Part shown: in pieces, positions 1 to 8,053 of the stretch | Numbering within the stretch: position 1 is the stretch's first letter | How the letters are laid out: each line of letters starts with the position of its first letter | Assembly (NCBI GenBank): GCA_019307065.1 | Contig: JAFDKH010000021.1 | Span: 1-42,554, forward strand | Source: Deltaproteobacteria bacterium | GTDB lineage: Bacteria; Myxococcota; B64-G9 | DNA length: 42,554 nt | Direction: 5' to 3' | Position numbers and translations under genes: made by a program | The notes under the pieces: generated by a model | Databases searched by the model: none | What the model saw: only the letters and a program-made list of their open reading frames with translations | What the model was told of the DNA's origin: nothing

Positions 1-207
1 ATAGGCCTGAACTACCGGCGTCCGAACGGCGGTTTGCGGATTGCGATAAAACCATTCGAAGCAAGTCTGGCAAGCGACCCCCAAGAAGCTATTTTGCGTG
101 ATATGACCCAACAGTCTAAGATGCTGGAAGCCCATATCAAGGAGCACCCCTCAGAATGGGTCTGGATGCATAAAAGATGGAAGACACGTCCTAAAAACCA
201 ATCGTGA
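1..207 (+). CDS. Lipid A biosynthesis acyltransferase (LpxL/HtrB-like), C-terminal end
   Basis: This is the last 68 codons of a gene that enters from the left edge. The open frame runs from base 1 to a TGA at 205-207. The C-terminal stretch ending in WVWMHKRWKTRP matches the W-x-W-x-H-x-R-W ending typical of the LpxL/LpxM/HtrB family, which transfers a secondary acyl chain to lipid A precursors at the inner membrane. The catalytic HX4D motif would lie upstream of the window and cannot be checked. The gene lies 66 bases before the lptC-like gene on the same strand, so LPS synthesis and LPS export look co-organised. The family call rests only on the C-terminal motif and the neighbours. Confidence 0.6.
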   Translation: MGLNYRRPNGGLRIAIKPFEASLASDPQEAILRDMTQQSKMLEAHIKEHPSEWVWMHKRWKTRPKNQS

Positions 208-273
208 CATGGGTTTACAGCCTAAAGCCGGGATGTTATCATTGGTTCCGGATTAGTTGATTTCGGAGCCGGT

Positions 274-534
274 TTGAAAAAAGCGTTATTGATCTTGGTC
301 TTATCCTTCCTGCTGGCAGGTTGCCAGGGGCCCAAGGCAAAATTGCCCGACTCCGGGCAAGCTGTTGAGATTGTACTCGAAAAAGTGACTGTTCGCCAAT
401 ACATTAACGGCAAGCAAAGATTCGAGTTTCGAGCTGAAAAACTTATTTTAGACGAGCAAACTGAAAAACTCGAAGCCAGGCAGGGAGTATCGGGCAGGCT
501 CGAATCAGGTATGTGGGAGCGGAGGCAGAATTGA
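274..534 (+). CDS. lptC: LptC-like lipoprotein (short LPS export component)
   Basis: The start is a TTG with GGAG five bases upstream. The N-terminus is a lipoprotein signal with a lipobox ending LLAGC (Cys17). The mature part is only about 70 residues and holds alternating hydrophobic strands (VEIVLEKVTVRQY, RFEFRAEKLILDE), as expected for one or two turns of the beta-jellyroll shared by LptC and LptA. LptC normally is about 190 residues with a transmembrane anchor and passes LPS from the LptBFG complex to LptA in the periplasm. Here the anchor would be a lipid and the jellyroll is much reduced. The identification depends strongly on the immediate lptA-lptB neighbours, and it could instead be an unrelated small lipoprotein. 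The stop overlaps the preferred start of the next gene. Confidence 0.6.
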   Translation: MKKALLILVLSFLLAGCQGPKAKLPDSGQAVEIVLEKVTVRQYINGKQRFEFRAEKLILDEQTEKLEARQGVSGRLESGMWERRQN

Positions 535-1043
535 AGTATTGTTGGATAGCTATTGCGTTTTTACTCTTGAGTTTTGAAAGTTACGCCCAACAGAAATCGA
601 CCAAGGGTTCAAATGAGCCGGAGGGTCCGGTTGACATTCGTTCGGACGAACTGACCGTATATCAGAAGAAGCATCAGGCGGTTTTTTCGGGCAACGTCAG
701 AGCTGTTCAAGGGGAGTTGGTCATTAACTGTAAGCAACTAACAGTTTTCTATGCCGGCAATAATGACTCACAGGCCAATAGCGGCGAAATTACTAAGATG
801 GTTTTCTCGGGAGATGTATCTATAAAACAAAAGGCGAGAAAAGGTCACTGTGAAAAGGCAGTCTACCATCGACCGGCGAGCCGGATCGTTTGCACCGGGA
901 AAGCCTGGGTGGTTGAAGGTAATAACCGCATCGAAGGAGTCAAGATAGAATATTTTCTTGGCAAAGACGAAGTCAAGGTGACCAGGCCCAAAGCAATAAT
1001 TCACTTACCCGACAAGAAAGAAAAGCAAGGTAGTGAAAAGTGA
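531..1043 (+). CDS. lptA: LptA-type periplasmic LPS transport protein (OstA domain)
   Basis: The preferred start is TTG 531, which has GGAGG five bases upstream and begins a good signal peptide (MKYCWIAIAFLLLSFESYA). A GTG at 513 in the same frame would put a charged stretch in front of it. The mature protein carries the OstA/LptA pattern: PVDIRSDELTVYQ near the start of the domain, then repeated strands such as AVFSGNVRAVQGE and MVFSGDVSIKQ. LptA proteins polymerise head to tail to make the periplasmic bridge that carries LPS to LptD. The protein is about 170 residues, the usual family size. The end overlaps lptB by four bases (GTGA), which indicates translational coupling. Confidence 0.85.
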   Translation: MKYCWIAIAFLLLSFESYAQQKSTKGSNEPEGPVDIRSDELTVYQKKHQAVFSGNVRAVQGELVINCKQLTVFYAGNNDSQANSGEITKMVFSGDVSIKQKARKGHCEKAVYHRPASRIVCTGKAWVVEGNNRIEGVKIEYFLGKDEVKVTRPKAIIHLPDKKEKQGSEK

Positions 1044-1795
1044 CTGAGAAAAACCAAGTTAAGCTGGTCGCCAGTGGCTTGAGAAAGTCTTTCAAGAGCC
1101 GCTGTGTTGTCGACGGAGTCAGCTTTGAAATCAGCCAGGGCGAGGTCGTCGGATTATTGGGGCCCAACGGGGCCGGAAAAACGACTAGTTTTAATATGGT
1201 AATGGGTTTACTGGAAGCTGACGAAGGAACAGTTACTTGCAAGGATCAACAAATAACGACCTGGCCGATGTACAAAAGAGCTCAAGTCGGAATCGGCTAC
1301 CTGTCACAAGAGCCTTCCATATTCAGGCGCCTGACGGTCAAGGACAACCTGCTGTTGTACCTGCAGGCCTGTGGTAAAAAAGGTCCCCAGGCAGTTGAGC
1401 GTGTCGAGCAAGTCATTGACGAGTTTGAACTTGGCAAAGTAGCCGATTCACAAGCGGCTACATGTTCAGGAGGTGAACGCCGACGTCTGGAGATTGCCAG
1501 GGCCATGATTCAGGGGCCGACGTTTCTATTGCTGGACGAGCCTTTTTCTGGCATCGACCCGCTGGCTGTCGAAGACATCCGCCAACAGATTACGCGGCTT
1601 TCAGACAACGGTATCGGTATGTTAATAACAGATCACAATGTTAGGGAAACCTTGTCAACTTGTGACAGAGCATATATTGTCAAAGATGGGAAGATTATCG
1701 AAGAAGGGTCCCCGCAAGAAATCGCCTCTAGTGAGCGAGCTCGGGCCCTCTACCTTGGTGATCGTTTCCGCTTAGACGATGAGAAAGTAACATGA
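1040..1795 (+). CDS. lptB: LPS export ABC transporter ATP-binding protein LptB
   Basis: This 251-residue ABC ATPase powers extraction of LPS from the inner membrane with LptF and LptG. Visible motifs are Walker A GPNGAGKTT (residues 41-49), the ABC signature CSGGERRRLEIARAM, Walker B FLLLDEPFSGIDP and the switch histidine in LITDHNV. The signature SGGERRR and the phrase SGIDPLAV are characteristic of LptB within the ABC superfamily. The start is GTG overlapping the lptA stop, and the end overlaps rpoN (ATGA). LptF and LptG are not in the window. The order lptA, lptB, rpoN, hpf is conserved across many proteobacteria, which supports the assignment. Confidence 0.95.
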   Translation: MTEKNQVKLVASGLRKSFKSRCVVDGVSFEISQGEVVGLLGPNGAGKTTSFNMVMGLLEADEGTVTCKDQQITTWPMYKRAQVGIGYLSQEPSIFRRLTVKDNLLLYLQACGKKGPQAVERVEQVIDEFELGKVADSQAATCSGGERRRLEIARAMIQGPTFLLLDEPFSGIDPLAVEDIRQQITRLSDNGIGMLITDHNVRETLSTCDRAYIVKDGKIIEEGSPQEIASSERARALYLGDRFRLDDEKVT

Positions 1796-3291
1796 CCGAG
1801 TTGAGACAAGTCCTGTCGTTGAAACAAACCCTGCAGCTGGTGATGACTCCCCAGTTACAGCAGGCCATTAAACTCTTGCAGTTATCACGGCTTGAGCTAA
1901 ACGACCTGGTCGGCACCGAGATGCTGGAAAACCCGGTTCTCGAAGAAACCCCGGACCAAGATAGTTCCGAAGACTCGGCATCTAGCGCTGAAGACGGCAA
2001 GGCGGCTGAAGATAAGGTTCCCGAGGCGAGTGATCAGGCGGAGCAGGTGGAAGAAGTCAAGGGCGATGACGGGATCAACGAGATCGATTGGGAAAAATAT
2101 CTGGAGAATTACTCCTCTTATACTCCCGGGATGGGGTCCCGTGAACGTCCCAACGAAGACTTGCCCTCCTATGAGGCGATCGTTTCGAAGAAACCGTCGT
2201 TGACCGATCATTTATTGTGGCAGCTGCGCATGTCCACTCTGGCTGCGGAGGGGCAGGCGATCGGGGCGCAGATAATATTAAACTTGAATCAAGACGGTTA
2301 TCTGGTGGCCGACGATGAAGATCGGCTGGCCGGCAAGACCGCAGTTGAGGTCATCAGCGAATCAATGGATGTTGGCCAGGAGGAGATTGAACAGGCTCTG
2401 AAGACGATCCAGACCTTCGATCCGGTCGGGGTCGCAGCTCGCAATCTGAGAGAATCATTGCTGATCCAGGCCCGCCATCTGGAAGTAGAAAACGGTCTGG
2501 TATATGCCATTGTCGAATCGCATCTACCTTTGGTCGAAAGGAAGAATTTCCAGGCAATCGCCCGGGCGCTGAAAGTTACCAAAGAAGAAATTATCGATGC
2601 GGTCCGTATCATCGCCCAACTAGAGCCGCGCCCCGGTCGGGTCTACACCGAGGAAAAGCCGCAATACATTACTCCGGATATATATGTTTATCGACTGGGC
2701 GAAGAATTTGTTATTGTATTGAATGAAGACGGTCTGCCGAAACTCAGAATCAGCGGCTACTATCGCCAGGCACTCACTAGGGCTGTCCGCGGCGGCGAAA
2801 CTCACAACTATATCCAGGACAAATTGCGTTCGGCGGTATGGCTGATTCGCAGTATCCATCAGCGGCAACGCACTATCTATCGAGTGACTGAAAGTATCGT
2901 CAAGTTTCAGCGGGAGTTTTTTGACAAGGGCATTGCCCACCTGAAACCGCTGGTGCTTAGAGACGTAGCTGAAGATCTCGGCTTACATGAATCGACTGTC
3001 AGCCGGGTAACGACCAACAAATATGTACATACGCCACAAGGGATTTTCGAACTGAAGTTCTTTTTCAATTCCGGTATTAGTCGAGTCAATGGCGAAGATG
3101 TTGCCTCTGAGTCGGTCAAAGACAGAATTAGACAAATCGTCAGCGGAGAAGATTCCCAAAAACCGCTCAGTGATCGGGAAATTGTTGATATCTTGAAGGA
3201 GCAAAACATCAACATTGCCAGACGGACAGTGGCAAAATACAGAGAAATGCTAGGAATACTACCCTCAGGTAAACGCAAGAAAATGTTCTAA
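1792..3291 (+). CDS. rpoN: RNA polymerase sigma-54 factor RpoN
   Basis: This 499-residue protein has the three regions of sigma-54. The N-terminal activator-interacting region is glutamine- and leucine-rich (LKQTLQLVMTPQLQQAIKLL). An acidic linker follows at about residues 50-110. The core-binding and DNA-binding part includes a helix-turn-helix around HESTVSRVTTNKYV. The RpoN box ARRTVAKYRE is intact at residues 476-485 and reads the -24 promoter element. Sigma-54 directs RNA polymerase to -24/-12 promoters and needs an AAA+ enhancer-binding protein to open them; no such activator is encoded in this window. Two good -24/-12 matches are present at 11548 and 17150. The gene overlaps lptB by four bases. 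Confidence 0.97.
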   Translation: MTELRQVLSLKQTLQLVMTPQLQQAIKLLQLSRLELNDLVGTEMLENPVLEETPDQDSSEDSASSAEDGKAAEDKVPEASDQAEQVEEVKGDDGINEIDWEKYLENYSSYTPGMGSRERPNEDLPSYEAIVSKKPSLTDHLLWQLRMSTLAAEGQAIGAQIILNLNQDGYLVADDEDRLAGKTAVEVISESMDVGQEEIEQALKTIQTFDPVGVAARNLRESLLIQARHLEVENGLVYAIVESHLPLVERKNFQAIARALKVTKEEIIDAVRIIAQLEPRPGRVYTEEKPQYITPDIYVYRLGEEFVIVLNEDGLPKLRISGYYRQALTRAVRGGETHNYIQDKLRSAVWLIRSIHQRQRTIYRVTESIVKFQREFFDKGIAHLKPLVLRDVAEDLGLHESTVSRVTTNKYVHTPQGIFELKFFFNSGISRVNGEDVASESVKDRIRQIVSGEDSQKPLSDREIVDILKEQNINIARRTVAKYREMLGILPSGKRKKMF

Positions 3292-3351
3292 CCAAGCGCA
3301 ATTCTGCGACACGCGCAGGCTTTTGCGCCTCTCTACTCACCGGGAGGAGTC

Positions 3352-3900
3352 ATGCAAATTTCGGTAACTTTCCGGAACATGAAACCCAGCGAAGCACTGA
3401 AGAAGTACGTTGCAGAGAAGACCGAGCGTCTGAAGAAGTATTTTAGCCGACCGGCAGACGTGCACGTCGTACTCGCCAAACACAAGTACAGAAGTCGGGC
3501 TGAAATCAAGGTTTCACATTCCGGTCAGGTAATGAAGGGCGAAGAAAACACAGAGGATATGTACTCGAGTATTGATCTGGCTCTCGACAAAGTAGAGCGC
3601 CAGGTTATAAAAAACAAAGACAAGCGCCAGGCACGTCGTTCTACTCCATCCGTGTCGGAGATTACGGTCAGGCACGGGATCGTCGAGCATGAGCCCAAAG
3701 ATGAGCAGCGCTCGAAAATTGTCGACACCGAGGAATTCAGCGCCAAACCCATGTCGGTTGACGAAGCCGTCATGCAGATGGAGCTGATGAATAACGACTT
3801 CCTGGTTTTTCTAAACGCTACCTCTCAAGACGTCAACGTGATCTACAAACGCCGTGACGGAAACATCGGTTTAATTGAGGCCAAGACGCCGACCAACTAG
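3352..3900 (+). CDS. hpf: Ribosome hibernation promoting factor, long form
   Basis: The protein has 182 residues, which fits the long HPF type: an N-terminal S30AE/HPF fold (residues 1-100, starting MQISVTFRNMKPSEALK, with the basic segment KNKDKRQARR), a linker, and a C-terminal dimerisation domain (about 125-182, with KPMSVDEAVMQMEL and FLVFLNATSQDVNVIYKR). Long HPF brings two 70S ribosomes together as inactive 100S dimers under starvation. The ATG follows GGGAGGAG at a normal distance. It sits in its usual place directly after rpoN. A 59-base gap before it contains a small inverted repeat (GCGCA/TGCGC around 3314-3329) without a clear U-tract. Confidence 0.95.
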   Translation: MQISVTFRNMKPSEALKKYVAEKTERLKKYFSRPADVHVVLAKHKYRSRAEIKVSHSGQVMKGEENTEDMYSSIDLALDKVERQVIKNKDKRQARRSTPSVSEITVRHGIVEHEPKDEQRSKIVDTEEFSAKPMSVDEAVMQMELMNNDFLVFLNATSQDVNVIYKRRDGNIGLIEAKTPTN

Positions 3901-3952
3901 TCTTGGCCAGTCAGGGTTGTTGGCAACAACGGGGAGAGGGAGATCGCACCTC

Positions 3953-4414
3953 ATGAAGATTAGTACCTTCCTTGGGCAGGCTGACGTTACGATTGCCGTG
4001 CCGGCCGGCCCCAAAAAAGCAGTTTTGATTTCATTGGTAGACTTGCTGGTCAGTAACCACCCCGAACTAGATCGGGAGCAGTTGCTGCAAGTCTTATTGA
4101 AACGCGAAGAGCTTCGTTCAACCGGAATAGAAGAAGGCGTTGCGTTTCCTCATGGCCGGGTCGCCGGTCTCGATATGCTGGTTGCATGCTTTGGGCGTTG
4201 TCGCCAGGGTGTAGACTTTGACTCGTTTGACGGCAAGCCGACGTTTTTTTTCTTTGTTTTATTGATTCCCGAACAAGCTCAGGGCAGTCATCTCAAGGCA
4301 TTGGCCAGGCTGAATCGCTTGTTCCAGGATGTGAGTTTTCGCCAGCGTATCTTGGATGCTGATAATGCAGATTTGGTATTTTCGGAGATTATCGAGGAAG
4401 ACAGCCGGTGTTGA
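3953..4414 (+). CDS. ptsN: PTS IIA-like nitrogen regulatory protein PtsN
   Basis: The start is the ATG at 3953, preceded by a purine-rich GGGGAGAGGGAGA. This gives a 153-residue protein, the normal size for the IIA-Ntr family. An in-frame upstream extension would overlap hpf and adds no family sequence. The phospho-acceptor histidine lies in GVAFPHGR (His67), the hallmark of IIA(Fru/Ntr) domains. PtsN accepts phosphate from HPr or NPr and acts by binding other proteins such as kinases and potassium transporters, not by moving sugar. Its position after rpoN and hpf is the classical one. HPr and EI are encoded 1.4-3.5 kb downstream in the same operon, so a complete phosphorelay can be assembled. 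Confidence 0.92.
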   Translation: MKISTFLGQADVTIAVPAGPKKAVLISLVDLLVSNHPELDREQLLQVLLKREELRSTGIEEGVAFPHGRVAGLDMLVACFGRCRQGVDFDSFDGKPTFFFFVLLIPEQAQGSHLKALARLNRLFQDVSFRQRILDADNADLVFSEIIEEDSRC

Positions 4415-4448
4415 GTAATTTTGATCGACAAAGGTATTTATCGGGGAA

Positions 4449-5348
4449 ATGAAGATGGAGTTGCCTGATATCGAAGAAAGTCGGCGACCCGCCCGAGTCG
4501 TAATAATCAGCGGCCTTTCCGGGTCAGGCAAGAGTACCGCAATCCGGGCGCTTGAAGATATCGGCTTTTTCTGCATCGATAATCTACCGATTGTACTTTT
4601 ACCAAAACTGATCGAGTTGTTCCCGCGGACCACCGACGAGATCGAACAAATAGCTCTGGTTGTAGATGCCCGCGAAGCCCGCTTCCTCGACGGATTCCAC
4701 GAAAACATCGATAGAATCAAGTCCGAAGGCAGCCGGGTCGAGGTCATGTTCCTGGATTGTTCCGACAAGGTTCTCATCCGACGCTACAACGAAACCCGGC
4801 GGCGTCATCCTCTGGCCCCGGAGAGCACAGTCGAAGAAGGCATCAGTCGCGAACGTGAAATACTAAAAACATTGAGGCAAAAGGCCGATCAGGTGATTGA
4901 TACGTCTGAGTTCACTCTCCATCAACTCAGGCGGATTATTAGCGAACATTTTTCACAGATTCAGCCCGGCCACGAAATGAACGTCGTGCTTGTATCATTC
5001 GGCTTCAAGTACGGGATTCCGTCCCAGGCCGATCTTGTTTTTGATGTTCGTTTCCTGCCCAATCCGTATTTTGTTCAGGAGTTGCGGGGAGAGACCGGAT
5101 TAAGCTCGCAAGTGGCCTCGTTTGTCATGGCCGCTGACGAGGCCGGTCAATTGATTGAACACGTAACCGAATATCTCGATAAGTTTCGGCCTCACTACGA
5201 TCGTGAGGGCAAGAGCTACTTGACGGTTGCCATCGGCTGTACCGGAGGAAGGCATCGCTCGGTGGCTATCGTTGAAGAACTTAGCAAACGTTTAAGATCT
5301 GACGGGGGGCCGTTAGTGATCAGACACCGAGATATCAATCGGACCTAG
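4449..5348 (+). CDS. rapZ: RapZ family nucleotide-binding protein (RNase adapter)
   Basis: This 299-residue protein has an N-terminal P-loop (GLSGSGKST, residues 22-30), DCSD-containing central region and the strongly conserved C-terminal RapZ domain with GCTGGRHRSVAIVEEL. In E. coli RapZ (YvcJ family) binds GlcN6P-related signals and guides RNase E to the small RNA GlmZ. In many bacteria the partner is unknown. It starts at ATG 4449 after GGGGAA; a second ATG two codons later is also possible. In related bacteria an HprK kinase gene commonly sits between hpf and rapZ, but here that place is taken by ptsN alone. Confidence 0.93.
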   Translation: MKMELPDIEESRRPARVVIISGLSGSGKSTAIRALEDIGFFCIDNLPIVLLPKLIELFPRTTDEIEQIALVVDAREARFLDGFHENIDRIKSEGSRVEVMFLDCSDKVLIRRYNETRRRHPLAPESTVEEGISREREILKTLRQKADQVIDTSEFTLHQLRRIISEHFSQIQPGHEMNVVLVSFGFKYGIPSQADLVFDVRFLPNPYFVQELRGETGLSSQVASFVMAADEAGQLIEHVTEYLDKFRPHYDREGKSYLTVAIGCTGGRHRSVAIVEELSKRLRSDGGPLVIRHRDINRT

Positions 5349-5402
5349 TTGTGAAAACGCCTAGTTGAGTCGGTTTTGCAACTAGAAGCAGGAGAATACA
5401 GA

Positions 5403-5837
5403 ATGGTGGGATTGATTCTATTTGGACACGATGGTTTGGCGAAATCTTTTCTCGATGTTATGCAAGCCATCGTCGGCCCTCAGAAGCAAGTCGAGGCAGT
5501 CGACGTGGCGACGACTGCCTCGAGCGACGAAGTTGGGCGGCAACTCGATCAGGCGATTAAGGCGGTCGACAACGGACATGGCGTCGTAATTCTAGCAGAC
5601 CTATTTGGCGGTTCGCCGGCCAATTTCTCTTTGGCCCGGATGGTGCCGGGCAAGGTCGAAGTCATCTCCGGTTTGAACCTGGCCATGTTGCTCAAGATGA
5701 TAGACTTGCGGACTCACGAGCTTTCCAATCCTGAGGTCATGGCCCGGGCTATTGCCCGCGAGGGTCGCGACAACATTGTCTTGGCGTCGGAGGTGCTCGT
5801 CAAAGAGCGGGTAAATCGGTCGGACAACCAACTGTGA
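5403..5837 (+). CDS. PTS EIIA component, mannose (Man) family
   Basis: The start is ATG 5403 with GCAGGAGA upstream; an upstream in-frame start at 5376 lacks support. The 144-residue protein begins MVGLILFGHDGLAKSF, and His9 is the expected phosphorylation site of the IIA-Man fold. A second conserved segment is LADLFGGSPANFSLAR. IIA-Man normally hands phosphate to IIB, IIC and IID partners. None of these is present here, and the gene is stacked directly against HPr. In deltaproteobacterial genomes such stand-alone EIIA-Man genes beside HPr and EI are thought to be regulatory, but the target is unknown. The end overlaps the region that contains the HPr ribosome-binding site. Confidence 0.88.
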   Translation: MVGLILFGHDGLAKSFLDVMQAIVGPQKQVEAVDVATTASSDEVGRQLDQAIKAVDNGHGVVILADLFGGSPANFSLARMVPGKVEVISGLNLAMLLKMIDLRTHELSNPEVMARAIAREGRDNIVLASEVLVKERVNRSDNQL

Positions 5838-5845
5838 GGTCTTTT

Positions 5846-6121
5846 TTGGGAGAATCTAGGGGGAAATTCGAAATTAAAAACAAACTGGGCATGCATGCCC
5901 GGGCAGCGGCGGTATTTGTCAAGACCGCTTTACAATATTCGTCCGACATTGAAGTGAACAAGGAAGATCTAAAGGTTAGCGGCAAGAGTATCATGAGCGT
6001 TTTGCAGTTGGCGGCTGTTCAGGGAGACGTGATCGAGGTAATTGCTTTAGGAGATGACAGTCGCGAGGCGCTCAATGCAATTGGAAAACTCATCGCTGAA
6101 TTATTTGGCGAGGAAGAGTGA
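5846..6121 (+). CDS. ptsH: Phosphocarrier protein HPr
   Basis: This small protein (91 residues from TTG 5846) has the HPr active site in NKLGMHARAAAVFVK, where the histidine corresponds to His15, and a serine in GKSIMSVLQLAA at the place of the regulatory Ser46. TTG 5846 is preferred because GTGAGG lies six bases before it. A GTG at 5834 overlapping the EIIA stop would add four residues and has no clear ribosome-binding site. HPr carries phosphate from EI to the IIA proteins PtsN and EIIA-Man of the same operon. No HPr kinase is encoded here, so use of the serine site is uncertain. Confidence 0.9.
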   Translation: MGESRGKFEIKNKLGMHARAAAVFVKTALQYSSDIEVNKEDLKVSGKSIMSVLQLAAVQGDVIEVIALGDDSREALNAIGKLIAELFGEEE

Positions 6122-6135
6122 GGTACGAGGTCTGA

Positions 6136-7923
6136 ATGACTCGCCGGCGACCCAAAGTATTCAAGGGCATCGACGCCTCCCCGGGGATTTGTGTCGGCCT
6201 GGTTCACCTGATTGATCGGCGTAAGTTTCAAGTTCCCAAGTATCACGTTCGCGATGAGCAAATCGAGCAGGAGCAGCAGAGATTTCGGACCGCAGTAGCT
6301 ACCAGCATTGTTCAGCTGGAAAGTATCCGCGACAAAATGGCCGGCCGCAAAAGGCAAGATCCACAAGCCATCATCGAAGCCCACCTGTTGATGATGCGTG
6401 ACGAAGTATTGGTGGCCGGCACCGAGAAACTAATTGCTAGCCAGGCGATAAACGCCGAGTGGGCCTTGAAGAACACGGTCACGAAAATTCGCCAGGTGTT
6501 TGACAATCTCGAAGACGATTATTTCCGGGAACGCCGCAGCGATGTTGAGTTTGTCGGGCAGCGAATTCTACGCAACCTGATGGGCCATGAAACCGAAGTC
6601 CGCGGGCCCGATCACGAGCGCGCGGTGGTGGTTGCGCATGATCTTTCGCCGATTGATACAGCCGGTCTGAGTCGCCAGAAAATTACCGGTTTCGTCACCG
6701 AAGTCGGAGGAAAGACTTCGCACACGGCCATTATTGCCCGTTCGCTCGAGCTGCCGGCAATTGTCGGCGTCGAGAATATTCTTTCCCAGGTCGGTAGCGG
6801 CGACAGGATTATCATCGATGGCTATCGGGGCGAAGTCGTTCTGCATCCCTCGGAACGGATGGTTCAACAGGCCCTGGTGCGCTCGCAGGGATTGCGCACC
6901 CGAGCAGCTGAATTGATCAGTGAAAAAGCAAAGCCGGCCGAGACTCGCGATGGGCAACGTACCCGCTTGTTGGCCAATATGGAGATGATCGAAGAAATTC
7001 CGACGGCTTTGCGCTACGGGGCCGATGGGATCGGCCTGTTTCGGACTGAGTTCTTGTTTCTTGATCGCCGGCCTCCTTCTGAAGGTTACCAGAGGCGCTG
7101 TTATCAAAGGATACTCCGCCAGATGAAGGGTCGCCCGGTTACAATTCGCACTCTAGACATCGGCGGCGACAAGCGTTTGCCGTTTTTACGATCCGAAAAT
7201 GAGGCCAATCCAGCCCTGGGTCTGCGTTCGATCAGGCTGTGCCTGAGAGTCAAGCCAATGTTTCTCGCTCAACTCAGAGCCCTGTTACGCGCCTCGGTCG
7301 ATGGCAATTTGAAGATCTTGTTTCCCATGATTTCATGTGTGCGAGAACTCAAAGAAGCTAAGCAAATGTTGGCGGTGGCCAAATCACAGCTCAGAGCCAA
7401 GGGCCAGCGTTATTCGCGCAAGGTCAAGGTTGGAGCAATGATTGAGGTTCCTTCGGCAGCCTTGATGAGTGATGCATTAGCTGGTCAAGTCGACTTCTTT
7501 TCTATCGGAACCAACGACCTGATTCAGTATCTTTTAGCAGTCGACCGGCACAACGAACAGGTGGCCTATTTGTTTAATCCACTGCACGTTTCGGTCCTCA
7601 GGCTGCTGAAACAAGTCGTTAAAAACGCTCACCAGGCTAAAATTCCTGTGTCGATCTGCGGTGAGATGGCTGGCAACCCGCTTTACTTGCACATTATTCT
7701 GGGAATGGGGCTGGACGAAATTTCGATGAACCCGGTGGCACTGCCATACGCCCGCCACATGATCAGGAACTCGAGTCTCAAAGATGCTAAGAAACTAACT
7801 CGCCTGATCAGTCAGATCAACGACTCAGAGACCATTCGCCGGACCGTTCAGGAATGGATGGCCGAGCGTTTTCCCGAGTTCTTCACCAAAGACGGTCGCG
7901 CCGATATTCTCGGAGGTCTTTAG
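6136..7923 (+). CDS. ptsI: Phosphoenolpyruvate-protein phosphotransferase (PTS enzyme I)
   Basis: Enzyme I takes phosphate from phosphoenolpyruvate and passes it to HPr. At 595 residues it has the usual length. The N-terminal HPr-binding and phosphohistidine domains contain the active-site His196 in GGKTSHTAIIARS. The C-terminal PEP-binding barrel contains GADGIGLFRTEFLF, the substrate and metal loop FFSIGTNDLIQY and the cysteine motif SICGEMAG. There is no GAF domain at the N-terminus, so it is an EI of the classical type and not the PtsP type. ATG 6136 follows CGAGG. It ends the long operon; the next gene has its own promoter. Confidence 0.96.
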   Translation: MTRRRPKVFKGIDASPGICVGLVHLIDRRKFQVPKYHVRDEQIEQEQQRFRTAVATSIVQLESIRDKMAGRKRQDPQAIIEAHLLMMRDEVLVAGTEKLIASQAINAEWALKNTVTKIRQVFDNLEDDYFRERRSDVEFVGQRILRNLMGHETEVRGPDHERAVVVAHDLSPIDTAGLSRQKITGFVTEVGGKTSHTAIIARSLELPAIVGVENILSQVGSGDRIIIDGYRGEVVLHPSERMVQQALVRSQGLRTRAAELISEKAKPAETRDGQRTRLLANMEMIEEIPTALRYGADGIGLFRTEFLFLDRRPPSEGYQRRCYQRILRQMKGRPVTIRTLDIGGDKRLPFLRSENEANPALGLRSIRLCLRVKPMFLAQLRALLRASVDGNLKILFPMISCVRELKEAKQMLAVAKSQLRAKGQRYSRKVKVGAMIEVPSAALMSDALAGQVDFFSIGTNDLIQYLLAVDRHNEQVAYLFNPLHVSVLRLLKQVVKNAHQAKIPVSICGEMAGNPLYLHIILGMGLDEISMNPVALPYARHMIRNSSLKDAKKLTRLISQINDSETIRRTVQEWMAERFPEFFTKDGRADILGGL

Positions 7924-7969
7924 CCCCGCCTTTCCGTGCGAATTTCATTGAATTTCTAAGAGATTCTGT

Positions 7970-7998
7970 TTGACATCCAGATGTGAAATGTTCATATT
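7970..7998 (+). promoter_or_regulatory. Sigma-70 promoter of metK
   Basis: A perfect -35 TTGACA (7970-7975) is followed after exactly 17 bases by CATATT (7993-7998), four of six matches to the -10 consensus. Transcription would start near 8005, about 49 bases before the metK ATG. The -10 element lies inside the left arm of the palindrome at 7987-8020. Confidence 0.65.
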
Positions 7999-8020
7999 GC
8001 CTTCAGGTAATATGAACATT
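7987..8020. promoter_or_regulatory. Palindromic operator candidate over the metK promoter
   Basis: The arms AATGTTCATATT and AATATGAACATT are perfect inverted repeats of 12 bases. The inner bases GCC/GGT extend the symmetry to 15 pairs, counting one G-T, around a TTCA centre. The left arm covers the -10 element and the predicted transcription start falls in the centre, so an RNA copy would lack most of the left arm. This favours a repressor binding site on DNA over an RNA hairpin or riboswitch. The binding protein is unknown. ArsR-family regulators of methionine metabolism (SahR, SamR) exist in deltaproteobacteria, but their motifs were not compared. Confidence 0.55.
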
Positions 8021-8053
8021 AACGGAAGCGGATTGGAAGTGGAGGATAGTGTT

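Noticed and set aside
3301-3340. Terminator between rpoN and hpf
   Set aside because: A five-base GCGCA/TGCGC stem is present but without a U-tract, and hpf is normally cotranscribed with rpoN.
7924-8053. SAM riboswitch upstream of metK
   Set aside because: The leader after the predicted start is only about 49 bases and has no SAM-I, SAM-II or SAM-IV features that I can recognise; the visible structure is a promoter-overlapping palindrome.
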